In this document: positions 8,988 to 18,611 of the stretch, one piece after another
Layout of the letters: each line of letters opens with the position of its first letter
How positions within the stretch are numbered: position 1 is the first letter of the stretch
Assembly (NCBI GenBank): GCA_031270685.1
Contig: JAISXA010000085.1
Coordinates: 1-39,066 of the forward strand
Reading direction: 5' to 3'
Source of the DNA: Planctomycetota bacterium
GTDB taxonomy: Bacteria > Planctomycetota > SZUA-567
Length of the DNA: 39,066 nt
Program-made: the position numbers and the translations under genes
The notes under the pieces: generated by a model
Told to the model about the DNA's origin: nothing
Databases searched by the model: none
The model's input: the letters and a program-made list of their open reading frames with translations, nothing else

Positions 8988-11452
8988 TTGCGGTTTACCG
9001 AAAAGGTTCCGTCCCATGACTCCGGGGGGGGAAGCGCCAGGTAGACGGCGAGCCGGTCCAGGTACATGTCGTACAGCGGGCGCGGACTGATGAAAACCAG
9101 TTCCTTCAGCAGCGTTTCCGCCGCCTTGAAGTCGCGCCGCTGGTAGAGCTGGAATACGCGCTCGAAGGTGGCCGTTTCCTCCGCCCTGCCCTCGTCGGCC
9201 AAGCCTTCGCCCAGCAGCTCGTAGATGAGCACCGGCTCCTTCCTGCCGCTCACCCGCACCTTGTCGAGCACGCAGCTGTGGAACCCGCCGCCGAGATCCT
9301 GCCGGGTGGTTTCCGAAATGACGATGTTGCTGGCGTAAAGCTTGTTCAAGCCCTCGAGGCGGCTGGCGATGTTGACGTTGTCGCCCATGACGGTGTAGTT
9401 CTTCCGCTGCTCCGAACCCATATAACCCGCGAACATGGGGCCCGAATTGAGGCCGCAGCCGATCGCCAGCCTCGGCAGCCCGCGCCCGGTCCACCCTTCC
9501 TGCAGATCGTCCAGCTTGTCCAGCATCAGCAGCGCCGCCCGCGCCGCGTTTTCGGCGTGATCCGGATCGTTGGTGGGCGCGTTCCAGAACGCCATGAGCG
9601 CGTCGCCCATGAACTTGTCGACGGTGCCGAGGTTTTGCATGACGATATCCGACATGGGGGTAAGGTATTCGTTGAGAAAACGCGCAAGGTCGGGGGCGGT
9701 CATGTTTTCCGAAATCGCGGTAAAGCCGCGAATGTCCGAGAACAGCACGGTCATGTCGCGCTGTTCGCCCCCCAGCGCGGACAGGCGGGCGGGATGCGTT
9801 TCCAGGTAGTTGAGAATGGAAGGGCTGACATTGAGGGAGAACGCGGTGCGGATGAACCTGCGCTCCCGCCCCATGACGAGATAGCTGACCGACGATTGCG
9901 CCACCAGAACAGCGAGCGCGGCGGAGACGGGCACGGTCACCCCGGCCGATATGTCGTTGCAATAGAGGAGATGGTAATTGCCCCCGGTCAATCCGAACAG
10001 GGCGAGGAGCGCCGCCAGGCCGCCGGTGACCACCCCGCCGTACAACAGCGCCAAGGATACCAGCAACCCCGCCGTGAAGGTCAGGATCTGCTGCCAGAAA
10101 AGATCCTGCCGGAGGCTGTGGCGATGAACATTGTTGGAAAGCATGGCCGACAGCATGGCGGCGTGGATGTTGACGCCGGGCGTCTGGCCGCGGGTCGGGA
10201 CGGAAGCCCGGACGCCGCCCGCGCCGGCCACCGTAAGGTCGCATATGACGTACTTGTCCCTGAACAATTCCGGGTGCTTGCCGTACAGAACCTCCCAGGC
10301 GGGCACGGTCACGAACCCGGAATCCGTGTCGAGCCGGGATACGGACATTTCGCCAAGCTCGTTGAGGGGAATTTCGTACAGCTTCCCATCCCCCCGTTTC
10401 ACCGCGAGCCCGTCGACGAAGTGGCGTTCGCCGTCGTCCCGTTCGTTCACCGCCTCCGGCAGGACGGTCTTGCGGTCGGACAGCCGGAGAACGTAGCCGT
10501 CGCCGCCCTCGGCCAGGCGGAGCATTTCCAGGGGAAGCGCCGATACGAGGCCGGCGTCGCCCGAAACGCCGCCGTCGCGCCGAAGGCGCATGAGCAGCGG
10601 GACCGCCTCCACCGCTCCGTTCTCGTCGGGGAAGAGATTGATGAATCCCTCGACCGACATTCCGGGTTTGAAGACGCGGAACAGCGACAGGTTGGCGACC
10701 AAACCCCCGGCTTCGCGGAGAAACGCCCGGGCGGGATCGATTTCCCCGCCGTCGGGAAGCCGGGCCGTCACCCGGAAATCGTTCCGGAGTTTTTGCGTCT
10801 CGTCCGGATTCCGCCCGCCCGTCAGGTAGACGCCGCTGACCGTGCGCGTTTCGGCGATTCGCCTGGACAGGTACAGGTCGTTGTTCATGAACTCCGGATC
10901 GAGATCGAAGGCGGGCTTGTCCGGGTCGAACCCGTAAATCGCGCTGTATATGGACAGGAAGTTGTCGAGCGAGGTGGCGTCGCGCTCGTGCAGCAGCAGA
11001 TTCAGGCCCACGACCCTGGCATCCTTCATCCCGGCGAGGATGCGGCCGATGTTGCGCCTCGACCATGGCCACGGCCCGATCCGCCGCAGGCTGGTCCCGT
11101 CTATGGTGACGACGACCACCTTCGGTTCGCCGGGCGCGGGGTTGGCGCGGGCATGGTAGGAAAAAAAGGAACGCAGCAGCGCGAACGCGCGGTCGTCGGC
11201 CGACCTGACCGCGGACGCGAAATCCCCGGACCATTGGCGGAACAGGGATCTGTCGGCCGACTCTTCCCGCCCCTCCGTCCACACGAACAGATTGCGCGTC
11301 TGGTTGACGAAAACGAAGTGGTTGACGCCGGCGGCGAAAAGGGTAAGCGCCAAGCCGACCACGAGCGGTCCCAGCGCCTTGCGGTCTGGAAGGCGAAACC
11401 GAGCCTTGTTTAGGACGGTGGTCGTTTTGACCCGCCGGGTCGTGCGGTCCAT
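8984..11452 (-). CDS. CHASE2 domain plus class III adenylate/guanylate cyclase
   Basis: N-terminal TM, extracytoplasmic CHASE2-like region (VVVVTIDGTSLRRIGPWPWSRRNIGRIL), TM segments, then TVLFSDIRGFTAISE...VDKFMGDALMAFW...YTVMGDNVNIASRLEGLNK. Confidence 0.92.
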   Translation of the reverse strand: MDRTTRRVKTTTVLNKARFRLPDRKALGPLVVGLALTLFAAGVNHFVFVNQTRNLFVWTEGREESADRSLFRQWSGDFASAVRSADDRAFALLRSFFSYHARANPAPGEPKVVVVTIDGTSLRRIGPWPWSRRNIGRILAGMKDARVVGLNLLLHERDATSLDNFLSIYSAIYGFDPDKPAFDLDPEFMNNDLYLSRRIAETRTVSGVYLTGGRNPDETQKLRNDFRVTARLPDGGEIDPARAFLREAGGLVANLSLFRVFKPGMSVEGFINLFPDENGAVEAVPLLMRLRRDGGVSGDAGLVSALPLEMLRLAEGGDGYVLRLSDRKTVLPEAVNERDDGERHFVDGLAVKRGDGKLYEIPLNELGEMSVSRLDTDSGFVTVPAWEVLYGKHPELFRDKYVICDLTVAGAGGVRASVPTRGQTPGVNIHAAMLSAMLSNNVHRHSLRQDLFWQQILTFTAGLLVSLALLYGGVVTGGLAALLALFGLTGGNYHLLYCNDISAGVTVPVSAALAVLVAQSSVSYLVMGRERRFIRTAFSLNVSPSILNYLETHPARLSALGGEQRDMTVLFSDIRGFTAISENMTAPDLARFLNEYLTPMSDIVMQNLGTVDKFMGDALMAFWNAPTNDPDHAENAARAALLMLDKLDDLQEGWTGRGLPRLAIGCGLNSGPMFAGYMGSEQRKNYTVMGDNVNIASRLEGLNKLYASNIVISETTRQDLGGGFHSCVLDKVRVSGRKEPVLIYELLGEGLADEGRAEETATFERVFQLYQRRDFKAAETLLKELVFISPRPLYDMYLDRLAVYLALPPPESWDGTFSVNRK

Positions 11453-11552
11453 GGGGAGTTATTGTCGCCCCCAACCCGGGTTTTTGCAACGGGAAACCAT
11501 CCGTCCCGCCGGATTGCGGCGGGGCGGAGCCGACATTCCTGGAAGTGGACCC

Positions 11553-11590
11553 TTGGTGGAAACCGGGCGGCGGTTGCCCGATTCCCTTTG
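11553..11590. repeat. Degenerate intergenic hairpin (family copy 3, reverse orientation)
   Basis: ttggtggaaaccgggc-ggcggtt-gcccgattccctttg; loop is the reverse complement of aaccgcc; downstream of secDF. Confidence 0.6.
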
Positions 11591-11616
11591 AAAATCGACT
11601 GAAACGCTCCCCGATC

Positions 11617-14600
11617 CTACTTCGCGGGTTGGGTCTTTTGCGGGCCGAGCCGGGCGGAGTTGCCTTTCCCCAGCTTCGTTTTGTCGCGCTTTCTGTGGTA
11701 AATGACGAACTCGACCAGCACCGGCGCGGCGATGAAGATCGACGAGTAGGTGCCGACAAGGATGCCGACGAGCAGGGTGTAGGAGAAGGCCCGGAGCACG
11801 TCGCCGCCCAGGACAAGCAGCCCGATCACCACCAGGAGCGTGGTCACGCTGGTGATGAGCGTGCGGGACAGGGTCTGGTTGATGGCCGCGTTGATCGTTT
11901 CCTCCGACGGGGCGCTGGAGTCGCCGACTTGCTCGCGGATGCGGTCGAGGACGACGATGGTGTCGTTCAGCGAATAGCCCATAATCGTCAGGATGGCGGC
12001 CATGACCGTCAGGTCGATTTGCCCGTTGAGGATGCCCAGCTGGTCGGCGACGGCCAGCGCGCCGACGCAGAACAGGGTGTCGTGAACGAGCGAGATGATG
12101 GTGCCCAGGCTGAAGCCGATGCGGAACTGGAACCTGAGCCATACGTACACGAAGATGACGACCACCGAGAAGATCATGGCGAGCACGGCATCCGACTCCA
12201 TCGCCCTCGCCACGGTGCGGCCGACCGAGGTGAAGCGGGGGAAGGGGTCGGTGAAGTTGATCGTCTTGTTGCGGCGCAATTCCTGGAGCGCCTCGCGGAT
12301 CGTCCCCTGCATGCCGGCTTCGTCCCGCGCGTTGCCCGCCGCGTCGACGACCGGCACCGCAAGGACGATCGCCAGTTCGCTCACCGCCGCGCCGGCGTCC
12401 ACGGTGGGATTGACGATCCGGCCGTCCTCCGCCATGGGCGCGCTGCCGGCGGGGCCGACGAAAAGCGGGGTGACGTCCTTTTGGACGGTGAGCAGTTCGA
12501 ACATTTCCGCCGGCGTCTTCGGATCCTGGACCGAAAGCTTGACCGCGTAGGGCCTGGCGTCCTCCAGCGTCACGTTTTCGGCGGCGCCGACGACGCTGAA
12601 GCCGTCCGGAACGAGGTCGAAGGCCTGGCGCAGGGCGGCGCGGAAGTCGTCGGCGGCGAACTTGGCCGTCCCCGCGCGGCGGGCGTCCTCGATCGCGGCG
12701 GCGTCGAGCTCGACCAGCTTGCTGCGGACGACGAACTCGGAATATTTTCCGTCGGCGTCGGACTGTCCGTAGGACTGAAGCGAGTCGCGCGCGTCGGGGA
12801 AGTCCTTGAGGCGTTCGTCGGCCAGCCGCCGCGCCTCCGCCATGGTGAGGGCGCGGGCGGGCACGATATTGGCGAGCACGCCGCCGGTGAAGTCCTGGCC
12901 CAGGTTGCGGTCGCCGCGCCACACGAAGAGGATCATCATCAGCGCGATAACCAGGGCCGATGCGGCCATGACCGGCCGCCTGATCCCGACGAAGTTGAAA
13001 TTGGTCCGGGTGAACATGCGGCGCAGCCTGAGGTCGGCGATGTACTTGTACTCGACCAGGAAGTCGATCAGCCAGCGGGTGACCACGATGGAGCAGAACA
13101 TGCTGGCGACGAGGCCGAAGATGAGGGTGAGGGCGAAGCCGCGCACCTGTTCGGTCCCGAAGTGATGCAGCACCAGGGCGGTGATGATGGTGGTCAGGTT
13201 CGAGTCGACGATGGTGGTGAACGCCCGCTCGTAGCCGAGCGCGATGGCCCGGGAGAGCGGGTTGCCGCGCTCCCGCTCCTCGCGGATGCTTTCGAAGATG
13301 AGCACGTTCGCGTCCACCGCCATGCCGATGGTGAGGACCAGGCCGGCGAAGCCGGAGAGGGTCATGGTCGCCCCGAACATGGCCAGCACCGCCATGATGA
13401 TGAGGATGTTCAGCACCAGGACCAGGTCGGTGACCAGGCCGGCGACGAGGTAGCAGAGCGCCATGAAGAGGATGACGGCGACGGAGCCGATGACCATCGC
13501 GTTGACGCCGGCGCGGATGGAGTCCTCGCCGAGCGTGGCGCCGACGGAGCTGTCGTATTCCTTTTCGATCTTGACCTTGAGCGAACCCGACTTGAGAACG
13601 ACGTCGAGCTGCTGGGCCGAACGCTGGTCGAAGTTGCCGGTGATCTCGGCGTTGCCGCCGGCGATGCGGGACTGGATGGTGGGTGCCGACTGCAACTGGC
13701 CGTCCAGCACGATCGCGAGCTGCTTGTGAAGGTGGCGGGCGGTGATCCGCTCGAACTCGACCGCGCCCTCGGCGTTGAAGGTCAGGAGGACGCGCCACGC
13801 CGCGCGGGCGGCGTCCGGCTCGGCGCGGGCGGCGGCGATGTAGTCGCCGCGCAATTCGACGCGCTTTTGCACCAGGTGGAAGGGACGCTGGCGGACGGAA
13901 CCGTCGGCGACGATTTCGTCGGGCTCCTTGAGCCAATCGAACAGCATGCGCCCGTCGGTGACGCAGGTGCCGTCCTGGGCGACCAGCTCCGGCGGAACCG
14001 ATTCGAGGGTGTCCTCGTGGATATTGTATTTTTCGCCGGGGAGGTTCATCTGGCGAACGGCGGTGACCAGGCGGCCGAACAGCTCGTCGTTCTCCGAAAC
14101 CACCACCCGGAACTCGAGCGCGCCCTGTTTTTGAATGACCGCGAGCGCGTCCTCGGCCTGGCTCTGGTCCATTCCCGGAAGCTGGACGAGTATCTTGTCC
14201 CTGCCCTGGCGGGTGACCGGGATTTCGGCGAGGCCGCTGTTGTTGAGGCGGCGGCGTACGACGTCGACGGCGTTGTCGAGGTCCCGGTCGATCTGTTCGC
14301 GTTCGCTCGCAAACCTGGCTTCGGCGGCGGCAAGCTGCTCCTGCTCTTCGCGCATCGCGCCCGCGTCGCCGGCCGCCCTGGCGGTTTCGAGCCTGGCGTT
14401 CGCCTCGTCGATTTCCCGCTGGATGCGGCTCACCCGCGCCGGGTCGAGGCGCAGGGCGAGGCGGATTTCAGTGCCGCCGCGCAGGTCGAGGCCAAGATTG
14501 AAGGGCAGGCGTTCCGGCCAGCGCCTGGGGTCGGCGGCGACGTCGGCGTACAGTCTTTTCGCGTCCTCCAGGCCTTTTTTGAGCTGCGGAAGGGCCTGAT

Positions 14601-14817
14601 CGTGGGGCGTGAACCGTTCCTTCTGGGCGATCTCGCGCTCCAGCCGGAGGATCCGCTTTTTGAGCGGCGTATTGGTCAGCTCCAAAACGCAGATGACGGT
14701 AAGCCCCGCCGCCACGAGCAACTTCGACAGCGTAACCTTGCTCTTGAGCATGAGGACGATGGCGCCGATCACCATGAGCGCGACCGCCGCGATTTGCGAG
14801 TAGAATACGTTGAACAT
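11617..14817 (-). CDS. secDF: Fused protein translocase subunit SecDF
   Basis: FNLGLDLRGGTEIRLAL, GMAVDANVLIFESIREE (SecD), GQDFTGG, MGYSLNDTIVVLDRIRE (SecF) in one 1066-aa frame. Confidence 0.96.
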   Translation of the reverse strand: MFNVFYSQIAAVALMVIGAIVLMLKSKVTLSKLLVAAGLTVICVLELTNTPLKKRILRLEREIAQKERFTPHDQALPQLKKGLEDAKRLYADVAADPRRWPERLPFNLGLDLRGGTEIRLALRLDPARVSRIQREIDEANARLETARAAGDAGAMREEQEQLAAAEARFASEREQIDRDLDNAVDVVRRRLNNSGLAEIPVTRQGRDKILVQLPGMDQSQAEDALAVIQKQGALEFRVVVSENDELFGRLVTAVRQMNLPGEKYNIHEDTLESVPPELVAQDGTCVTDGRMLFDWLKEPDEIVADGSVRQRPFHLVQKRVELRGDYIAAARAEPDAARAAWRVLLTFNAEGAVEFERITARHLHKQLAIVLDGQLQSAPTIQSRIAGGNAEITGNFDQRSAQQLDVVLKSGSLKVKIEKEYDSSVGATLGEDSIRAGVNAMVIGSVAVILFMALCYLVAGLVTDLVLVLNILIIMAVLAMFGATMTLSGFAGLVLTIGMAVDANVLIFESIREERERGNPLSRAIALGYERAFTTIVDSNLTTIITALVLHHFGTEQVRGFALTLIFGLVASMFCSIVVTRWLIDFLVEYKYIADLRLRRMFTRTNFNFVGIRRPVMAASALVIALMMILFVWRGDRNLGQDFTGGVLANIVPARALTMAEARRLADERLKDFPDARDSLQSYGQSDADGKYSEFVVRSKLVELDAAAIEDARRAGTAKFAADDFRAALRQAFDLVPDGFSVVGAAENVTLEDARPYAVKLSVQDPKTPAEMFELLTVQKDVTPLFVGPAGSAPMAEDGRIVNPTVDAGAAVSELAIVLAVPVVDAAGNARDEAGMQGTIREALQELRRNKTINFTDPFPRFTSVGRTVARAMESDAVLAMIFSVVVIFVYVWLRFQFRIGFSLGTIISLVHDTLFCVGALAVADQLGILNGQIDLTVMAAILTIMGYSLNDTIVVLDRIREQVGDSSAPSEETINAAINQTLSRTLITSVTTLLVVIGLLVLGGDVLRAFSYTLLVGILVGTYSSIFIAAPVLVEFVIYHRKRDKTKLGKGNSARLGPQKTQPAK

Positions 14818-14894
14818 GCCTCGGACTCCCGCTTACGACGTCAGGATTGCAGGGGCGCCTGGACCTGTCCCGGCGCCGGGTAAAAACCGGATGC

Positions 14895-15353
14895 CTATTT
14901 TTCCGCCTCTTTTGCGCCATCCGCGCCGGCTTCCCGCTCTTCGCCCGGACGGGGAAGGATGCGGAAAATGGCCTGCCGGTCGAAAGTCAAGGTCAAGTCG
15001 GACTTGGCGTCCGGCTTGACGGTCACGGTATCGTCGGTGAAGGCGACCACCGTGCCGTGCAGGCGGCCGATGGTGACCAGCCGGTCGCCCTTGAGGAGGG
15101 TGTTTTTGCGTTCCTTTTCCTTTTGCTCCGCCTGCCGCTGGGCTTTCCGCTTTTTATTGGTGAGCAGCCACCAAACCCACATGCCGATCGCGGCGTACAA
15201 CAGCCAGTTGTTCCAGATGCCGGACGCGGGCTGTTCCGCCTGCTCGGCCCGGTCCTCGGCGGGTTCGGCCTGAACCGGCTGCGCGCCTTCGGCGACGGAG
15301 GTGGTTTGCCCTTGCGTGATGACCGCCGGGACGGCTTCCGAATTGTCTGCCAT
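14895..15353 (-). CDS. yajC: Preprotein translocase subunit YajC
   Basis: Single TM followed by charged KKRKAQRQAEQKEKERKNTLLKGDRLVTIGRLHGTVVAFTDDTVTVK; directly upstream of secDF. MADNS start preferred over the longer ORF start. Confidence 0.88.
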   Translation of the reverse strand: MADNSEAVPAVITQGQTTSVAEGAQPVQAEPAEDRAEQAEQPASGIWNNWLLYAAIGMWVWWLLTNKKRKAQRQAEQKEKERKNTLLKGDRLVTIGRLHGTVVAFTDDTVTVKPDAKSDLTLTFDRQAIFRILPRPGEEREAGADGAKEAEK

Positions 15354-15666
15354 GATGATCCTCGCAAAAACCATTCGCGGGCTGCGGCAATCAGGGATAT
15401 TCCGCCGAACCGGACGCGAATGGCCGGGGAGGGCCGGTTCGGATTACGGATTTTCGGGGCGCAAAACACAGGCGCGCCATCCCCAGGAAGGCGCGACAGA
15501 ATGTCGTATCATACCCGGGCGGGATTGCTTACGCAAGAGGATTATGCCCCGCGCAAAATGAAAAATTTCACGGCCGTCCCGCACGCATTGCCGATTGAAG
15601 CGCCGCGTCAATCCCGGTAACGCTTCGATGTTGAAATCCCGATTCATTCCCGCTACAATGCGGTGA

Positions 15667-15768
15667 CTTTTGGAGGAAATCAATCCGCTTTTCGACGACA
15701 GGGAAGGCCGCGCCGTTTGGGACGATGAAAAGTCCCACTGGCGGTTCGCCGTTGTCGATGCGGGATAA
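15667..15768 (+). pseudogene. Short fragment resembling the N-terminus of Bro-N/DinD-like phage-type proteins
   Basis: Frame 15673-15768 reads EEINPLFDDREGRAVWDDEKSHWRFAVVDAG*, resembling the (F)xDKKxRxxWDDExEKWYFSVVDV pattern; stops abruptly. Confidence 0.4.
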
Positions 15769-15780
15769 TTGGGAGCTGCG

Positions 15781-16812
15781 GTGACGTTGCAAAAACCGCC
15801 GTACACCATCACGGAAAAAGCCGCCGATTGCCTGGCGAAAATCGTTGAAACCGTAACCCGGCTCGAATTCGGAACCGGATTCGGGCGCGATATCCGGCTC
15901 CACCGGGAAAACCGCGTGCGGACTATCCACTCGTCCCTTGCCATCGAGGGCAATTCCCTGACCCTTGACGAAGTAACCGCCGTGATCGGGGGAAAGGCAG
16001 TCGCCGGAAAGAGGGCGGACATCAGGGAAGTGAAGAACGCCTACGAAGCCTACGACATGATCATGACCTTCGACCCCTACGCCATCCGTGATTTCCTGAG
16101 CGCGCACCGGCTGATGACGGGCGGGCTGATCAAGGAAGCCGGCGCGTTCCGCGGTGGCGACGTTGGCGTGTTTGACGGCGGCAGGGCGGTTCATATCGGC
16201 GCGCGTCCGCGGTTTGTCCGGCGGTTGATGGAAGAACTGTTCGGGTGGGCGAAGGAATCGGAACTGCACCCGGTGCTGAAAAGCGCGATTCTGCATTATG
16301 AGATCGAAACCATCCACCCGTTCGCGGACGGCAACGGGCGTATGGGGCGGTTGTGGCAAACGCTTCTGCTTGCACAATGGAAGACGATTTTTGCATGGAT
16401 ACCCATGGAAACCGTCTTGTATCAAAACAGGGCGCAATACTATCTGGCGATTGAGGAGGCGAGGAAAGCGAACGATTCCGGCGTGTTCATCGAGTTTACG
16501 CTTTCCGCGCTTCGCGACAGCATTCTGCTCCAGGAAAAGCGCCAAGTCGGGCACGGAGACAAGCGCCAAGTCGAACTCTCCGCCATCGGGCTTGCCGTAC
16601 TGAAAGCGCTCGGGGAAAAGTGCCTTTCGCGCAAGGAACTCTTTGCCGCGATCGGGATGCAAGGCGATTCGCGTTCTTTTAAACGCAACGTCGCGCCGCT
16701 TTTGACCGCTGGCTGGATCGAAATGACCGTGCCCGGCAAGCCGACCAGCAGGCTGCAAAAGTACCGGCTGACCGACAAGGGCAAGGCGCAGGTCGGAACC
16801 GCGGCCGAATGA
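15781..16812 (+). CDS. Fic domain protein with N-terminal inhibitory motif and C-terminal winged-helix-like region
   Basis: HPFADGNGRMGR Fic motif; IHSSLAIEGNSLT inhibitory motif. GTG start at 15781 has GGGAG upstream; the track ORF starts at TTG 15769. Confidence 0.92.
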   Translation: MTLQKPPYTITEKAADCLAKIVETVTRLEFGTGFGRDIRLHRENRVRTIHSSLAIEGNSLTLDEVTAVIGGKAVAGKRADIREVKNAYEAYDMIMTFDPYAIRDFLSAHRLMTGGLIKEAGAFRGGDVGVFDGGRAVHIGARPRFVRRLMEELFGWAKESELHPVLKSAILHYEIETIHPFADGNGRMGRLWQTLLLAQWKTIFAWIPMETVLYQNRAQYYLAIEEARKANDSGVFIEFTLSALRDSILLQEKRQVGHGDKRQVELSAIGLAVLKALGEKCLSRKELFAAIGMQGDSRSFKRNVAPLLTAGWIEMTVPGKPTSRLQKYRLTDKGKAQVGTAAE

Positions 16813-16829
16813 AATTCCAACCCGGCGCC

Positions 16830-18494
16830 CTACCGGCGCGCGGCGAATTTGCGCGCGGCCCAGGCGGCCAGCTCTTCCCTTCCGATTTTGGCGTTGTGGC
16901 GGATGTCGGTGGGGAAACCGGGATGGAATAGGATGTCGCCTATTCCCGCCGTCACCGGGTTTTTGCGGCCCAGCTCCAGCAATTCCCGTCCAAGCCGGTT
17001 TTCATGGCCCGGCGTCATCCTGTCTTTCGGCTCGACGATCATAACCGGCTTTTTGCCCCCAGCCGGGAGAGGCACTCCCACCAGGGCGCTCCGGAACACC
17101 TCCGGATGCTGGTTGAACACCCCTTCGCAGCAGACGGTGAACAGCGTTTCCGTTCCCGTCTCCACCCGATGCGATTTCCGCCCGCAGAACCAGAGCCTTC
17201 CCTGCGGGTCGCGGTAGCCGATATCGCCCATGCGATGCCAGAATTTCCCGCCATCCGTTATTTTCGCCAGGCGATCGGCTTCGGGAAGTCCGTGATAATG
17301 GCGCGACGCATGGTCGGCCTGAACGGCGATCTCCCCCTTTTCGCCTTCCGGAACCGGCAGCCGCTCGGACCATTCCCCTATGGGGCCGTCCGCAATGCCG
17401 ATGATTTCAACCCGCACGCCCGGCGCCGGCCTGCCGACGCAAACGCCCCGGCCCCTGGACGTCTCGGCGCCGGCGCCGGAAAGGATCTCGGCGCCGGCGA
17501 TATTGGCCACCGGCATGCATTCGGTCGCGCCGTAGGGCGTGTAGGTCGCGCCGCCCTCCGGCAGGACGCCGGAGAGCAGCCGCGCGTGAACCGCCGCCGG
17601 CGCCGGCGCGCCCGCCATCACCACGCGCTTCAGGGAACGGAATGTCCGCCCCTCCCGCGCCGCGTAGGACGAGACGCGGCTCCACAACGCGGGGGAACCG
17701 AAGGAGAAGGTGCACCCCAGCCGGTTCGCCGCGTCGATGATGTTTTGCGGCATGGCCCGGCCGGGGCGGACGGGATTCATGTCCGGCACGACGGCGGTCA
17801 TGCCCAGGGCGATGGAAAAAAGCGAAAACCCCGGGAAGGTGGCCGCATCCACGTCGACCTCGCGGTCGATCGCGAAAGCGTCGGCGATCAGGTCGATCTG
17901 GCGGTTTAACTCGGCATGGCCGTACTCCACGCCTTTCGCGGGCCCGGTGCTGCCGGTGGTGAAGAGAATGGCCGCCAGATCGCCGGGGGCGGGTTGGCGT
18001 ATCGCGAACGGGGCGTCGGCGAAGCGTTTGAATCGCTCCCAGCTTTCGCCGCCCCAGAACCAGCGCCGGCCGACGGTCACCCTGTGCCGGAGATTCGGAA
18101 AATAGCGGGGGAAAAGCACGCGCGCGGCGTGCGCCGGGGGCGCCCCGATCATCGCGCCGGGATCGACGGCGCGCACGCATTCGAGGAGCCGCCGGCCGCC
18201 CATTCCCGGATCGATGAGCACCGGGACCGCCCCGCACTTGAACAGTCCGAAGACGCAGGAGAAAAACGCGAACGAGGGGCGGACCGCGACCAGGGTCTTG
18301 ACGCCCGGGCCGACGCCCATTCGCGCCAAGCCGCGCGCGACGGCGTCCGAGTCGCGCTCCAGCTCGCCGAAGGTCATGGCGACGGAGGAGAAGACGCCGT
18401 CCTCGCCCGGACCGCGGGTCATGACCGCCGCCGGTTTGTCCGGCGTGGCGCGGGCGTTGTCGCGAATGCGGCCGGCGACGTTGCGAACCGCCAT
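16830..18494 (-). CDS. oleC: AMP-binding enzyme, OleC-like (beta-lactone synthetase)
   Basis: ILFTTGSTGPAKGVEYGHAELNRQIDLI, PDMNPVRPGR, YTPYGATECMPVA; adjacent to oleB and oleA homologues. Confidence 0.88.
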   Translation of the reverse strand: MAVRNVAGRIRDNARATPDKPAAVMTRGPGEDGVFSSVAMTFGELERDSDAVARGLARMGVGPGVKTLVAVRPSFAFFSCVFGLFKCGAVPVLIDPGMGGRRLLECVRAVDPGAMIGAPPAHAARVLFPRYFPNLRHRVTVGRRWFWGGESWERFKRFADAPFAIRQPAPGDLAAILFTTGSTGPAKGVEYGHAELNRQIDLIADAFAIDREVDVDAATFPGFSLFSIALGMTAVVPDMNPVRPGRAMPQNIIDAANRLGCTFSFGSPALWSRVSSYAAREGRTFRSLKRVVMAGAPAPAAVHARLLSGVLPEGGATYTPYGATECMPVANIAGAEILSGAGAETSRGRGVCVGRPAPGVRVEIIGIADGPIGEWSERLPVPEGEKGEIAVQADHASRHYHGLPEADRLAKITDGGKFWHRMGDIGYRDPQGRLWFCGRKSHRVETGTETLFTVCCEGVFNQHPEVFRSALVGVPLPAGGKKPVMIVEPKDRMTPGHENRLGRELLELGRKNPVTAGIGDILFHPGFPTDIRHNAKIGREELAAWAARKFAARR

Positions 18495-18611
18495 TCAATC
18501 CTCCCCGAAGCCGGAAAGATCGGGCGGCCGCCCGCCGTCCGCCGCCTCCGCGCGGGCGCGGCGGATGAATTCCGCGGCGGCGGGAAAGTCCGGCTCGAAA
18601 TTCCCGATCAC
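18495..18611 (-). CDS. Possible 38-aa translationally coupled small ORF between oleB and oleC
   Basis: GTG at 18611-18609 overlaps the oleB stop; its TGA directly abuts the oleC ATG; fills the oleB-oleC gap exactly. Confidence 0.3.
   Translation of the reverse strand: MIGNFEPDFPAAAEFIRRARAEAADGGRPPDLSGFGED

Noticed and set aside
9278-11413. 711-aa plus-strand ORF antisense to the CHASE2-cyclase
   Set aside because: Shadow frame; the opposite strand carries clear CHASE2 and cyclase motifs.
8388-11816. 1142-aa minus ORF read as one fused protein
   Set aside because: Only the last ~200 aa is real (chromate transporter from ATG 8987); the rest is out of frame with the cyclase.
11545-14883. 1112-aa plus-strand ORF antisense to secDF
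   Set aside because: Asp/Glu/His-rich shadow frame of a well-conserved SecDF; no start-site or domain support.
15405-15442. ccgaaccgg...ccggttcgg inverted repeat upstream of yajC
   Set aside because: 9-bp stem with 20-nt loop in GC-rich DNA; no family loop or T-tract, insufficient support.
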